64,000 bases of DNA from contig JAVBNG010000009.1 of assembly GCA_031551695.1 (NCBI GenBank), positions 53,215-117,214 on the forward strand, read 5' to 3'. Positions 1 through 8,011 of the stretch are shown here, in pieces. This DNA is from JAAYCI01 sp031551695. GTDB lineage: Bacteria; Bacillota; Clostridia; Oscillospirales; Ruminococcaceae. How positions within the stretch are numbered: position 1 is the stretch's first letter; every line of letters starts with the position of its first letter. The notes below the pieces were generated by a model that was given only the letters and a program-made list of their open reading frames with translations, was not told where the DNA came from and made no database searches. The translations under genes and the position numbers were made by a program.

Positions 1-1
1 A

Positions 2-154
2 GCCCTTGCCGAAACCGAAAACGCCCTTTTGGCCCGCGGCGTGGCGGACCTTCTGGGCCTTTCGGAAACTCCGGAACAAAACAACGAACCCCCGGCCGAC
101 ACGGCGCCCCATTTCCGCGGCGGCGAGACCGCCTGGCCCATCGCGTTTCTTTAG
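2..154 (+). CDS. C-terminal fragment of an unknown protein (runs off the window start)
   Basis: An open frame enters from the left edge and stops at TAG 152-154. About 50 residues are visible, first Ala/Leu/Glu-rich, then Pro-rich, ending in WPIAFL. No family is recognisable from this tail. It lies 34 bases before the GTG start of an Asp23-type gene on the same strand, so it is probably co-transcribed with the envelope-stress block. The rest of the gene is outside the window. Confidence 0.5.
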   Translation, partial: ALAETENALLARGVADLLGLSETPEQNNEPPADTAPHFRGGETAWPIAFL

Positions 155-188
155 CCGAATGGGAAGGCTGGCAGAAAGGAAGCATCCT

Positions 189-629
189 GTGAAAAACACA
201 ACTGAATTCAGCGAAAAACCGTTCAGCAAAGCGCTGATGATCCCTTCCGAGGACATCGCCGCCGCCGAACAAAAACGCCGGACCGTCATAGACGAAAAAG
301 CCATGAAGCGCATCGCCTCCGAAGCTTTGCGCCAGGTGGACGGCATCCTGGGCTTTGAAGGAAACCTTGCCGACGTCATCAAAAGCGGCGGCCACGACGA
401 TTTGCTGGGCCTTGCAGTGGACATTGCGGACGACGGCAAGGTTTCCGTCGCGGCAAAAATCATCACCGAGTACGGCAAAAACATCCCGCAGATCGTGTCC
501 TATGCCAAAATTCACCTTGCCCAGGCAGTGGAAAGCCTTTCCGGCCTTACGCTGGACAACTTTGAAGTGGAAGTGGCCGACACCATGACCCGCGACGAAT
601 ACCGCGCCAAAAACACCAAGGCCCACTGA
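189..629 (+). CDS. Asp23/Gls24 family envelope stress response protein
   Basis: A 146-residue soluble protein of the Asp23/Gls24 family, which coats the inner face of the membrane via AmaP-type anchors and is linked to cell-envelope and alkaline stress. The family core runs from about residue 35 to 135, starting with AMKRIASEALRQVDGILG and containing the VAAKIITEYGKNIPQI strand-helix segment. The open frame extends upstream to base 6, but that part is Arg/Pro-rich out-of-frame sequence of the preceding gene; GTG at 189 is preceded by AGAAAGGA with good spacing and is the likely start. AmaP and DUF2273 genes follow directly, the classic neighbourhood. The exact molecular function of the family is not well defined. 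Confidence 0.85.
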   Translation: MKNTTEFSEKPFSKALMIPSEDIAAAEQKRRTVIDEKAMKRIASEALRQVDGILGFEGNLADVIKSGGHDDLLGLAVDIADDGKVSVAAKIITEYGKNIPQIVSYAKIHLAQAVESLSGLTLDNFEVEVADTMTRDEYRAKNTKAH

Positions 630-644
630 CGAAAGGAGAACATC

Positions 645-1223
645 ATGAAAGTCCTCTCCCGCATCCTCTTGGTCCTCGTGGTGCTGTGCATGGCGGCCGG
701 GCTTGTGGCGCTGCTGTCCCTCACCACCTTCGCAGCCCGGTTCCCGTGGCTCACGGCTCTGGTGCATCCCTTTTTTGCGCGCTACCCCTGGCTGCCCATG
801 GCTCTGGCCGTGGAGGTGCTGGTGCTGCTGGCCCTGTGCGTTTTGGCCATCGTTTTGGCCGTGTCACGCCCCACCGGCCGCGGCCACTTTACCATCCACC
901 GCAAAATGGGAAAAATCGAAATCAGCAAGCAAAGCATTGAGTCGGCAGCCTGCGAGCTTCTCTCCACCGTTGAAGGCTTGAAGCGCTATGCCGTGCAAGT
1001 GACCGGCACCCCGAAGGAAAACCGTGTAAAGCTGGCTGTCTCCTTTGAACCCCAAAACGGCGCCGACATGACAAAGCTTGCCGCCGCCGCCCAGGACGCT
1101 GTGCAAAACGGCCTTGCCCACTCCCTAGGGGTAGACGTGCAAAGCGTTCACGTCCTGATACGCGAATGCCCGGCAAAAGAGGCCCCGGCGCCCCAATACG
1201 CCCAGGTGCCGCGCGTCATTTAG
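645..1223 (+). CDS. amaP: Alkaline shock response membrane anchor protein AmaP
   Basis: A 192-residue membrane protein. Two hydrophobic helices (about residues 5-28 and 50-75) enclose a short extracytoplasmic loop, followed by a cytoplasmic domain of about 115 residues that itself resembles Asp23 (SIESAACELLSTVEGLKRYA). AmaP anchors Asp23 to the membrane in staphylococci; that role is inferred here from architecture and neighbours. The start has GAAAGGAG upstream. It sits 15 bases after the first Asp23-type gene and 21 bases before the DUF2273 gene, so the block is almost certainly one operon. Confidence 0.85.
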   Translation: MKVLSRILLVLVVLCMAAGLVALLSLTTFAARFPWLTALVHPFFARYPWLPMALAVEVLVLLALCVLAIVLAVSRPTGRGHFTIHRKMGKIEISKQSIESAACELLSTVEGLKRYAVQVTGTPKENRVKLAVSFEPQNGADMTKLAAAAQDAVQNGLAHSLGVDVQSVHVLIRECPAKEAPAPQYAQVPRVI

Positions 1224-1244
1224 CGGCCAAACAGGAGGTTCCCC

Positions 1245-1448
1245 ATGATCAACATCATCTCGCGCATCCTGCCCGAAAGCATCCGCCCCTACACCGGCCG
1301 CATCGTGCTTACGGTTCTGGGGCTGGCCATCGCCATCTCGTTTTTGCTGCTGGGCTTTTGGCGCACCGTTTTACTGGTGGCGCTGGCTGCCGCGGGCTTT
1401 TTGCTCGGCAAATATGAAGACGGCGCATTTTCTTTCGGCAGGCGCTAA
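1245..1448 (+). CDS. DUF2273 family small membrane protein
   Basis: A 67-residue protein with an amphipathic N-terminus (IISRILPESIRPYTGR) and two closely spaced hydrophobic helices (about 21-40 and 42-56), ending in a short charged tail. Size and position between amaP and an asp23-type gene match the DUF2273 proteins that accompany Asp23/AmaP in Firmicutes. Its function is unknown; it is presumed to be part of the membrane-bound Asp23 assembly. AGGAGG lies just upstream of the ATG. No oddities. Confidence 0.8.
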   Translation: MINIISRILPESIRPYTGRIVLTVLGLAIAISFLLLGFWRTVLLVALAAAGFLLGKYEDGAFSFGRR

Positions 1449-1501
1449 CCTGCTTTCCACACCCACAGTTTTAAAAATAGATTACAGGAGGCTCATCCAT
1501 C

Positions 1502-1960
1502 ATGGACAAAACCGAAACCAGCACCACCCTGCGCAAGGAACTTAGCTTCAACGAAAAGGTCATCAAAAAAATAGCCGGCCTTGCCACGGACGAAGTGCCC
1601 GGTGTGCTCACGGCCACAGGCGGCTTCATCGGCGGCCTTACGGACCGTGTCCGCTCGGCAGACACCACCAAGGGCATCGACGCCGACGTGGGCAAACAGC
1701 AGGTCGCCCTGGATTTGAACGTCATTTGCGAATACGGCAAAAACGTGCCCCTTATTTTCGACATGGTGGGCGAAAAAGTGGCCAAGGCCCTGAAAGACAT
1801 GACCGGCCTTGACCTTGTGGAGCTGAACATGCACGTGGACGACGTGCTGCGCAAGGACGAGTTCAACGACCTGCACACCAAAATGACGGCGGACCGCGCC
1901 GAAACCAAGGACTACACCGTCACCTCCCCGCAAAAGGAGCCTGAACAGCGGGTGCAATAG
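1502..1960 (+). CDS. Asp23/Gls24 family envelope stress response protein (second copy)
   Basis: A 152-residue Asp23/Gls24 protein. The core (about residues 15-130) includes VIKKIAGLATDEVPGVL, a Gly-rich turn GGFIGGLTDRV, and CEYGKNVPLIFDMVGEKVAKAL, closely matching the family pattern seen in the gene at 189-629. The tail is charged and probably disordered. AGGAGG at 1486-1491 precedes the ATG. It closes the plus-strand envelope-stress operon; a strong bidirectional terminator follows at 1975-2010. Having two cytoplasmic Asp23-type subunits beside one AmaP suggests a mixed complex, which is inference. Confidence 0.88.
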   Translation: MDKTETSTTLRKELSFNEKVIKKIAGLATDEVPGVLTATGGFIGGLTDRVRSADTTKGIDADVGKQQVALDLNVICEYGKNVPLIFDMVGEKVAKALKDMTGLDLVELNMHVDDVLRKDEFNDLHTKMTADRAETKDYTVTSPQKEPEQRVQ

Positions 1961-1974
1961 TGCCCGCATTCAAC

Positions 1975-2010
1975 AAAAACCCCCGCAGGCGCGCGCCTGC
2001 GGGGGTTTTT
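1975..2010. terminator. Bidirectional rho-independent terminator
   Basis: A perfect inverted repeat with ACCCCCGCAGGCG arms meeting at a GCGC centre, preceded by A5 and followed by T5. It lies between convergent genes (1502-1960 on plus, 2066-2518 on minus) and can serve both. Confidence 0.9.
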
Positions 2011-2065
2011 GTGTTGCGAAGGTAAAACACACCGCGCCGGCGCGGCTCAGACTTTCACTATGCCC

Positions 2066-2518
2066 CTAATGCCGCAGCTTTGTTTGGCGGTATTTGTCTT
2101 CGAATGCGCCGCGGGGCATGATGTCCGCCACATCTATCAGCACTTCGCAAACATTGCTTTGTGCCATCTCCTCTACGGCGTCCGTCACGTTCTCGGCCAC
2201 TTCGCGCACCAGCTCAGCGGTGTCCCAGCCCACGTCCGCTATAATGTCGGCTTCTATTTTCACGCCGCCTTCTTTTGAAATATGCACGTTCACGGCCGCC
2301 GATAGGTCCTCGTCTGAGCGCACCACGTCGTCGTAGATGTCCACAAGACCCAACACGCCGTACACTTCGCCAATTGCCTCGGCAGCGGCCTGGCGCACGG
2401 CCTCGCGCTGTTCGCGGCCGTTTTCGGCCAGCTCGTCGTAGTACGGGTCCGCCGGGAAGAAATACCCGTTATAGGCCGCGCCGGTTTGCTGCTTGTTGTG
2501 TTTTTCTTTCCTGTCCAT
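2066..2518 (-). CDS. Asp23/Gls24-like protein (third copy, opposite strand)
   Basis: A 150-residue protein with an Asp23-like core (about residues 38-140: AVRQAAAEAIGEVYGVLGL, VKIEADIIADVGWDTAELV, VCEVLIDVADIMPRG). The N-terminal 35 residues are polar and Tyr/Pro-rich (GYFFPADPYYDELAENG) and unlike the other two copies. The core is more divergent, and the family Tyr-Gly-Lys motif is replaced by VGWDTA. The ATG follows GAGGAGAC. The gene is convergent with the main operon and appears monocistronic; a TATAAT box lies near 2578-2583 on the minus strand, but its -35 is not convincing. It may be a regulatory or stress-specific paralogue; function unknown. Confidence 0.75.
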   Translation of the reverse strand: MDRKEKHNKQQTGAAYNGYFFPADPYYDELAENGREQREAVRQAAAEAIGEVYGVLGLVDIYDDVVRSDEDLSAAVNVHISKEGGVKIEADIIADVGWDTAELVREVAENVTDAVEEMAQSNVCEVLIDVADIMPRGAFEDKYRQTKLRH

Positions 2519-2671
2519 TTTTGTCTCCTCATTTTTCGCCTGTCAATGGCAAATTCAGTGGGAAAGTTGTACCTCAATTATACAAAAGCACCTTGTCAAA
2601 AAGTATCGAAAACAGCCGCCGAGCGAACAACCGGCACAGCAGGACAGGCACAGAAAAAAGTGGCGTGCTCC

Positions 2672-2708
2672 AAAAAAAGAGACGTTCCCCTTTTAAGGAA
2701 ACGTCTCT
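2672..2708 (-). terminator. Terminator of the BMP transporter operon
   Basis: Read on the minus strand: AGAGACGTT arm, short loop, AACGTCTCT arm, then a T7 tract (A-run at 2672-2678 on plus). It lies 38 bases after the stop of the ATPase gene at 2746. Confidence 0.85.
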
Positions 2709-2745
2709 CTTTAATACGTGTTTTGCGCAAAATACAGGGCCGGTC

Positions 2746-4269
2746 CTACTCCTCATCCCCTTCGCGGATACCCGCCATCAGGGGGCCCAGCTTTTCACGG
2801 CTGGCCTCCGCCTGTGGAACAATGCCCATATTTTCGCCCTCGTACATCACCAAAATGCGGTCCGAAAGCTCAATCAGCTCGTCCAGCTCTGTGCTCACCA
2901 TCAGCACGGCGGTGCCGTTATCGCGCTGCTTCACCATCTGGCTCTGGATGTACTTCGTCGCGCCAATGTCAAGGCCGCGGCTTGGGTGCACCGCAATCAG
3001 CACGTCGGGCGAACGGTCCAGCTCGCGCCCAACCACCAATTTCTGCTGGTTGCCGCCGGAAAGGTTCTGGGCGGACTCCTTCGAGTTCGGCGTTTTCACA
3101 TTGTACACTTCCACAATCTCGTCACTGTGCTTGCCAATCTTTTTCCAGTTCAGCAAGCCCTTATTCGAGTACAACGCCTCTTTGTACGCCACCAATATCA
3201 CGTTTTCTTCCAGGTTCATCCGCCCCACCATGCCGAACTTGTGGCGGTCCTCCGGAATGTGGGAGACATTCAGCTTCAAAATCTCCCGCGCGTTCAGGCT
3301 TGTGGCGTTCACGCCGTTGTAGTAAAACTCGCCGGACGCCACCTTGCGCAGGCCCGTCAGGCACTGGATCAGCTCGCTTTGGCCATTGCCGTCCACACCG
3401 CATATGCCCAAAATCTCGCCGCCGCACACGTCGAAGCTCATGTCCTGCACGGCCGGCAGGCCCAAGTCGTTCATGGCGGTCAGGTTCTTAACAGACAGCT
3501 TTACCCCGCACAGCTGGCAGGGCGCTTTTTCCGTGGTCAGCTGCACGTCCTTGCCCACCATCAGCGTGGCCAGGTGGTTGCGGTCCTTCACTTCGCTGAT
3601 TTTCACCGTCGCTTCCACCTTGCCCACGCGCAGCACGGTGCAGCGGTCGCAAATGCGCATAATCTCATTCAGCTTGTGGCTGATGAAAATCACGGTGCGG
3701 CCCTCGTTCTTCAAGGACGTCATCACGTCAAACAGACCGTCGATCTCCCCCGGCGTCAGCACGGCGGTGGGCTCGTCCAAAATCAGCAGCTTCGCCTCGC
3801 GGTACAGCGCCTTTAAAATCTCCACGCGCTGCTGCTGGCCCACGGAAAGGCTTTCCACCTTCGCCCACGGGTCAATTTCCATATTGTACCGTTTACCAAG
3901 TTCGGTAAACTTCGCCGCGGCGGCGTTCAGGTCCAGCACTTCCTTGTTTTCCTTCAGCCCCAGCACCACGTTCTCGATAACGGTAAGCACCGGGATAAGC
4001 ATAAAGTGCTGGTGCACCATGCCGATGCCAAGAGCGATGGCGTCTTTCGGCTGGGTGATGTTCACAAGCTTGCCGTCGAAGTAAATCTCGCCCTCGTAGC
4101 TGTCGTACAAGCCGTACAGGCAGTTCATCAGCGTGGATTTCCCCGCGCCGTTCTCGCCCAGCATGGCGTGCACTTCGCCCTTTTCCACAGTAAGGTTCAC
4201 ATCAGCATTCGCAATTACAGGGCCAAAGCGTTTGGTGATATGCCTCATCTCTACAATGTTTTCGGCCAT
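2746..4269 (-). CDS. ABC transporter ATP-binding protein, nucleoside/simple-sugar (BMP) type
   Basis: A 507-residue cytoplasmic ATPase with two fused nucleotide-binding domains, as in RbsA/NupO-type importers. Domain 1 has a full Walker A (GENGAGKST, about residues 38-46), signature LSVGQQQR and Walker B LLILDEPTAV. Domain 2 has a degenerate Walker A (GVDGNGQSE) with signature LSGGNQQK, the usual asymmetry of this family. The frame is open 23 codons further upstream, but the ATG at 4269 gives the expected N-terminus (MAENIVEMRH), has a G-rich ribosome binding site and starts 13 bases after the permease stop. It is the last gene of the four-gene BMP operon. Substrate probably nucleosides, inferred from the family only. 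Confidence 0.9.
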   Translation of the reverse strand: MAENIVEMRHITKRFGPVIANADVNLTVEKGEVHAMLGENGAGKSTLMNCLYGLYDSYEGEIYFDGKLVNITQPKDAIALGIGMVHQHFMLIPVLTVIENVVLGLKENKEVLDLNAAAAKFTELGKRYNMEIDPWAKVESLSVGQQQRVEILKALYREAKLLILDEPTAVLTPGEIDGLFDVMTSLKNEGRTVIFISHKLNEIMRICDRCTVLRVGKVEATVKISEVKDRNHLATLMVGKDVQLTTEKAPCQLCGVKLSVKNLTAMNDLGLPAVQDMSFDVCGGEILGICGVDGNGQSELIQCLTGLRKVASGEFYYNGVNATSLNAREILKLNVSHIPEDRHKFGMVGRMNLEENVILVAYKEALYSNKGLLNWKKIGKHSDEIVEVYNVKTPNSKESAQNLSGGNQQKLVVGRELDRSPDVLIAVHPSRGLDIGATKYIQSQMVKQRDNGTAVLMVSTELDELIELSDRILVMYEGENMGIVPQAEASREKLGPLMAGIREGDEE

Positions 4270-4282
4270 TCGCTTTCCCCCC

Positions 4283-5200
4283 TTACTCTTTGCGGTACGG
4301 CTGGCCGCTGCTTGCCGGTTTGTTACTGCGTTTGGCAAACACGCACAGCGCGATGATGGTGATGGCGTAGGGCAGCATATTCAGGAACTGGTAGTACGTG
4401 CCGATGCTGGTGGTCAGCAGGCGGTACTTCAGCGCGTCCGCCGCGCCGAACAAAATAGCGGCCAGCAGCACGCCCACCGGCGAGTAGTTCCCAAACACGG
4501 TGACTGCCAGCGCCATAAAGCCCTTGCCGCTCACCATGCCTTCAATAAACCCGCTGGACAGGCCGATGGACACGAAGGACCCGGCCAGGCCCGCCATGGC
4601 GCCCGCGAAAATCAGCGTGCCGTAGCGGATGCGGAACACGTTGATGCCCACAGTGTCGGCGGCCTTGGGGTTTTCGCCCACGCCGCGCACCTTCAGGCCC
4701 GTGTTGGTTTTGTTCAGCACAAACCAGCACACCGGCACCATCAAAAACGCGAAATACACCGGCCAGCTCCAGCTGAACAGCAGCGGCCCTACCACAGGCA
4801 GTTCCGCCATGGCTTTCGGGAACACCGCCTGGTAAGCCGGCACGCTTTTCACGCCGGAAAGCAGCAGGCGGTTCAGAGTAACGGTGAGGCCGCCGGCAAA
4901 AATGTTGAACGCGGTGCCCACAACGATCTGGTTCGAGCGCAGGGTGATGGTGAAGAACCCAAAAATGCAGCCCGAAATAATGCCGCCGATGACGGCATAC
5001 AAAGCGCCCATGGTGGGGTTGGCGAAGGAGTTTGACCCCACGCACCCCAGCACGGCGCCCACCAGCATAATACCCTCGGTGCCGATGTTGACGATGCCCG
5101 CCCGCTCGCTGAACACAAGGCCCAACGCGGCCAGCAGCAGCGGCACGGCGGTGCGCAGGTCTGCCTGCAGGAAGTTCGTGATAAAATCTAATATTTGCAT
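4283..5200 (-). CDS. ABC transporter permease (BMP-type system, second permease)
   Basis: A 305-residue integral membrane protein of the BPD_transp_2 (ribose/nucleoside) permease family with about 8-9 hydrophobic helices. Family motifs are visible: SERAGIVNIGTEGIML near residues 31-46 and VRGVGENPKAADTVGI in the central cytoplasmic loop. The ATG overlaps the stop of the preceding permease by one base (TAATG), indicating translational coupling. Together with the 5200-6285 permease it forms the membrane channel for the BMP lipoprotein and the fused ATPase. It matches NupQ/YufQ-type permeases of Bacillus in architecture. Confidence 0.9.
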   Translation of the reverse strand: MQILDFITNFLQADLRTAVPLLLAALGLVFSERAGIVNIGTEGIMLVGAVLGCVGSNSFANPTMGALYAVIGGIISGCIFGFFTITLRSNQIVVGTAFNIFAGGLTVTLNRLLLSGVKSVPAYQAVFPKAMAELPVVGPLLFSWSWPVYFAFLMVPVCWFVLNKTNTGLKVRGVGENPKAADTVGINVFRIRYGTLIFAGAMAGLAGSFVSIGLSSGFIEGMVSGKGFMALAVTVFGNYSPVGVLLAAILFGAADALKYRLLTTSIGTYYQFLNMLPYAITIIALCVFAKRSNKPASSGQPYRKE

Positions 5201-6285
5201 TATGCCACGCCCTCCTTTTTGTGGAAGAGCCTTGCGACCACAAATTTGCCGCCGTTCGCAAACCAGGTGAACAACTCGCGGGAAACGGCAAACAGGATGA
5301 TCATGCCCTGGATCATGTAAATGGAAGCGTTCGGCACCTGCGCCAGCATCTCCATCTTCTTGCCGCCGGCGTTCAGCGCGCCAAACAGCACCGCCGACGC
5401 CACCATGCCCGCCGGATGGCAGTTGCCAAGCAAAGCCACCGCAATGCCGGAAAAGCCGAAGTTGGCGGAGAAGGTGTCGGTGAAAAAGTAGTTCAGGCCA
5501 ATGATTTGCACAATGCCGCCAACGCCGGAAAAGCCGCCGGCCAGAAACATGGATAAAATGCTGTTGGTGCGGATGTTCATGCCGGAATAGCGCCCGGCGT
5601 TCATGTTCATGCCAATCACGCGCATCTCATAGCCGCGCGTGGTGCGCCACATGAAAAGGTAGTAGATCAGCACGCCGATAAGCGCCAGCACAATGCCAAG
5701 GTGCACACGGCTGGGCGAGGGGAAAATGCGCGGCAAAATGCTGGTTTCCAGCACTTGCGTCATGCGCGGCGCGGCGCCGGCCGTGGAATCGCGGAAGGGC
5801 GCGTTGTTCACGCAAAAGCTGGCAAATTCCAGCGCGATATAGTTCAGCATGATGGTGGTGATGAGCTCGGACGCGCCGAACTTCATTTTCAAAACACCCA
5901 CCAGCAGGCCGTATAGCGCGCCACCCAAAAAGCCCGCCGCAAGGGTGACGATCACGTGTATCACAATGGGCAAATGCAAATGGGCGCCCACAATAGAGCC
6001 GGTGATGGCGCCGATGGTCAGCTGCCCTTCAGCGCCCAGATTGATCATGCCGCAGCGGTACGCAATGGCGTAGCTTATGGCGCAGAACAAAAGCGGGGTC
6101 ACTTGTATCAGTGTTTCCGAAAAAGCGTTGAGGTCGCCAAAAGAGCCTTTAAAAAGGCTTTTATATGCAAGTCCCACATCGTACCCCATTGCCGCAAGGA
6201 AAATGGCGCCGAGCAGGAAGGCCACAATAACACTTAAAACCGGAAACCCGACACTTTTCAAGCCCTTTTTAACTCTGTCTCCCAA
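5200..6285 (-). CDS. ABC transporter permease (BMP-type system, first permease)
   Basis: A 361-residue BPD_transp_2 family permease. The N-terminus is MGDRVKKGLKSVGF followed by a long hydrophobic helix; later segments include AYRCGMINLGAEGQLTIGA and MRVIGMNMNAGRYSGMN, the conserved cytoplasmic loop. It is longer at the N-terminus than its partner, as is typical of NupP/YufP proteins. Its stop codon overlaps the next start (TAATG). It is separated from the upstream BMP lipoprotein gene by a terminator-like hairpin at 6371-6437, so lipoprotein output is likely higher than permease output. Confidence 0.9.
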   Translation of the reverse strand: MGDRVKKGLKSVGFPVLSVIVAFLLGAIFLAAMGYDVGLAYKSLFKGSFGDLNAFSETLIQVTPLLFCAISYAIAYRCGMINLGAEGQLTIGAITGSIVGAHLHLPIVIHVIVTLAAGFLGGALYGLLVGVLKMKFGASELITTIMLNYIALEFASFCVNNAPFRDSTAGAAPRMTQVLETSILPRIFPSPSRVHLGIVLALIGVLIYYLFMWRTTRGYEMRVIGMNMNAGRYSGMNIRTNSILSMFLAGGFSGVGGIVQIIGLNYFFTDTFSANFGFSGIAVALLGNCHPAGMVASAVLFGALNAGGKKMEMLAQVPNASIYMIQGMIILFAVSRELFTWFANGGKFVVARLFHKKEGVA

Positions 6286-6370
6286 TGTCTATCCCTCCAT
6301 GGTCACACAGCAAGGTTTCAAGTATACGGGTGAACGAACAGGGTTTGGAAAGGTTTAACGAACCATTTGT

Positions 6371-6437
6371 AAAAAAAGCGGGGGCCTGTTCCGTTCCAAA
6401 GTAATCGAAGATTACTTTCACGCACGAACAGGCCCCC
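6371..6437 (-). terminator. Intercistronic two-stem terminator between the BMP gene and its permeases
   Basis: On the minus strand the outer stem is GGGGGCCTGTTC (plus 6380-6391) with GAACAGGCCCCC (6426-6437); nested inside is a second stem AAAGTAATC/GATTACTTT (6398-6418). A T7 tract follows on the minus strand (6371-6377). It probably acts as a partial terminator or 3' stabiliser that raises binding-protein mRNA over permease mRNA. Confidence 0.8.
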
Positions 6438-6451
6438 AAATGCTAAGGCAA

Positions 6452-7531
6452 TTAGATGGTGGTGTCGATGGTAATCTCGCCGGCGGCAAGTTTCTCCATC
6501 ACTTCAGCCACCTTGGATTTCACGTCGTCGGAGACGTCCGGGTTCATCCAGTCGGTCACATACACAACGCCCTTGTTGGCGCCGTAGGTCTCCACCTCGG
6601 TGGGGGCAAAGGTACCGGCGGCAAACGCCGTGCCGGTCACTTCATAGGCAATGGCAACGTCCTTCACCACAATCACCTGGGTGGTGGTGGGGGCGCTTTC
6701 GTCCTGGCCCAGGCCGCAGCCGATGGCCATGGCGCCTTTTTCTTCCGCGGCTTCCATCACGCCCACGCTGGCGTCGTTCGCCATGGGGGTAACCACGTCG
6801 CAGCCGCTCTCGATGAGGGAGATGGCGGTCTCTTTGGCCTGGTTCACGTCGGTGAAGCTGCCGGTGTTGATGCGCTGGGCTTCAACGTTGGTGCCGTAGT
6901 TCTCGTTCACATAGTCAACGCCCTGCTGGAAGCCGGAGGAACCCAGCTTGATGGGGTTGATTTCCATGCCGCCAACAAAGCCAACCTTGCCGCTCTCGCT
7001 AAGCAGCGCGGCGATAACGCCCTGCATAAAGCCCTGCTCTTCGTCGGCAATGCGCACGCTGATGAAGTTGCCGTCAACAATGGTGCCGTTGATCTGGATG
7101 AAGGTGGTGTCGGGGAAATCCGCCGCCACAGGGGTGCACAGGTCCTGGTAGCTGTTGGTGGTGAGGTAGATCAGGTTGTAGCCCTCGGAAGCAAAGGTAC
7201 GCGCGGCTTCGGGAGCGTCGGCATCGGCCACGTTCTCCACAAAGTTGGTCTCGTAGCCAATCTTCTCAAGGCCCATCAGGCCGTTGTACTGGGTCTCGTT
7301 CCAGTTGCCGTCGTTGATGGCGCCGCCAAAAATGGCAGCAACCTTCATGCCTGCGGCGCCGGTGGCGGTGCTCTCGGCGGGCTCAGTGGCCTCGGCGCCC
7401 TCTTCCGAGGAAGCGGCCACGGTGGATTCGGCCGGGGCGGCAGCTTCGCTGCTGCTGGTGGAACCACCGCAGGCGGCCAGCATGGCCATCATGGTAAGCA
7501 AAGCCAGAATGAGTGCAATACTTTTCTTCAT
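6452..7531 (-). CDS. BMP family ABC transporter substrate-binding lipoprotein
   Basis: A 359-residue lipoprotein. The signal peptide ends in the lipobox LAAC with Cys21 as the lipidated residue, then a Ser/Ala/Glu-rich linker to about residue 55. The mature domain has BMP-family features: VAAIFGGAINDGNWNETQY near the start, IYLTTNSYQDL, FVGGMEINPIKL and DVVTPMANDAS. BMP proteins bind nucleosides or related ligands outside the membrane. It is first in the operon with two permeases and a fused ATPase. TAAGGAGAG precedes the ATG. Exact ligand unknown; purine nucleosides would fit the one-carbon/molybdenum genes nearby, but this is inference. Confidence 0.92.
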   Translation of the reverse strand: MKKSIALILALLTMMAMLAACGGSTSSSEAAAPAESTVAASSEEGAEATEPAESTATGAAGMKVAAIFGGAINDGNWNETQYNGLMGLEKIGYETNFVENVADADAPEAARTFASEGYNLIYLTTNSYQDLCTPVAADFPDTTFIQINGTIVDGNFISVRIADEEQGFMQGVIAALLSESGKVGFVGGMEINPIKLGSSGFQQGVDYVNENYGTNVEAQRINTGSFTDVNQAKETAISLIESGCDVVTPMANDASVGVMEAAEEKGAMAIGCGLGQDESAPTTTQVIVVKDVAIAYEVTGTAFAAGTFAPTEVETYGANKGVVYVTDWMNPDVSDDVKSKVAEVMEKLAAGEITIDTTI

Positions 7532-7947
7532 CTAATCTCTCCTTAAAATGTTTTCTTTCGGTCCTCTGGTTTGTGCGGCGCAGTTTACACCGCCATACCT
7601 AATAAATTACCACATGAAGGTTCCGATTTCAATAGCCGTGTTCACAATTTGGCAGTTTGCCAAAAACGCGAAACGTCGCACGGTTCTCGCCCTGGCCGCC
7701 CATTATTTCTCACTTTTCACAATTCGATAACAATTTGCGCGATAACATGGATTTTATTGCATTATCGTTAAAATTTTACCGTGACGGCGCCGCACCGGCA
7801 AACCTGCCGCCCCATGGAAATTTTTGTGAAATTGCCGGAAAAACTGCTTCCGGCGCTTATTATTGTCCTTGTTTGGCGGACAGTTTTCCCGTGAAAAACG
7901 GGATGGCAAACCGGTTTGCCGGCAACCCTTCATGCCATAAAAATGCC
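7532..7947. other. Intergenic region upstream of the BMP operon
   Basis: No convincing gene. It must hold the BMP operon promoter on the minus strand; a weak candidate is TTGAAA-17-TAATTT near 7610-7640. It also holds several small dyads: a perfect 16-bp palindrome GGCAAACCGGTTTGCC at 7905-7920, TCCCGT/ACGGGA at about 7887-7903 and GCCGGAA/TTCCGGC at about 7833-7855. No known purine riboswitch pattern was found. Confidence 0.4.
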
Positions 7948-7973
7948 AAAAAAAGAAAGCGCAATGCGCTTTC
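7948..7973 (-). terminator. Terminator of the pyruvate kinase gene
   Basis: On the minus strand GAAAGCGCATTGCGCTTTC is followed directly by T7. It lies 38 bases after the pyk stop codon. Confidence 0.88.
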
Positions 7974-8011
7974 CCATAATATGAATTCGGCCACCCGCGG
8001 CGGCTCCGCGC

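Noticed and set aside
2275..3816. 513-codon plus-strand open frame
   Set aside because: Antisense shadow of the BMP ABC ATPase; His/Arg/Gln-rich composition, no ribosome binding site, no motifs.
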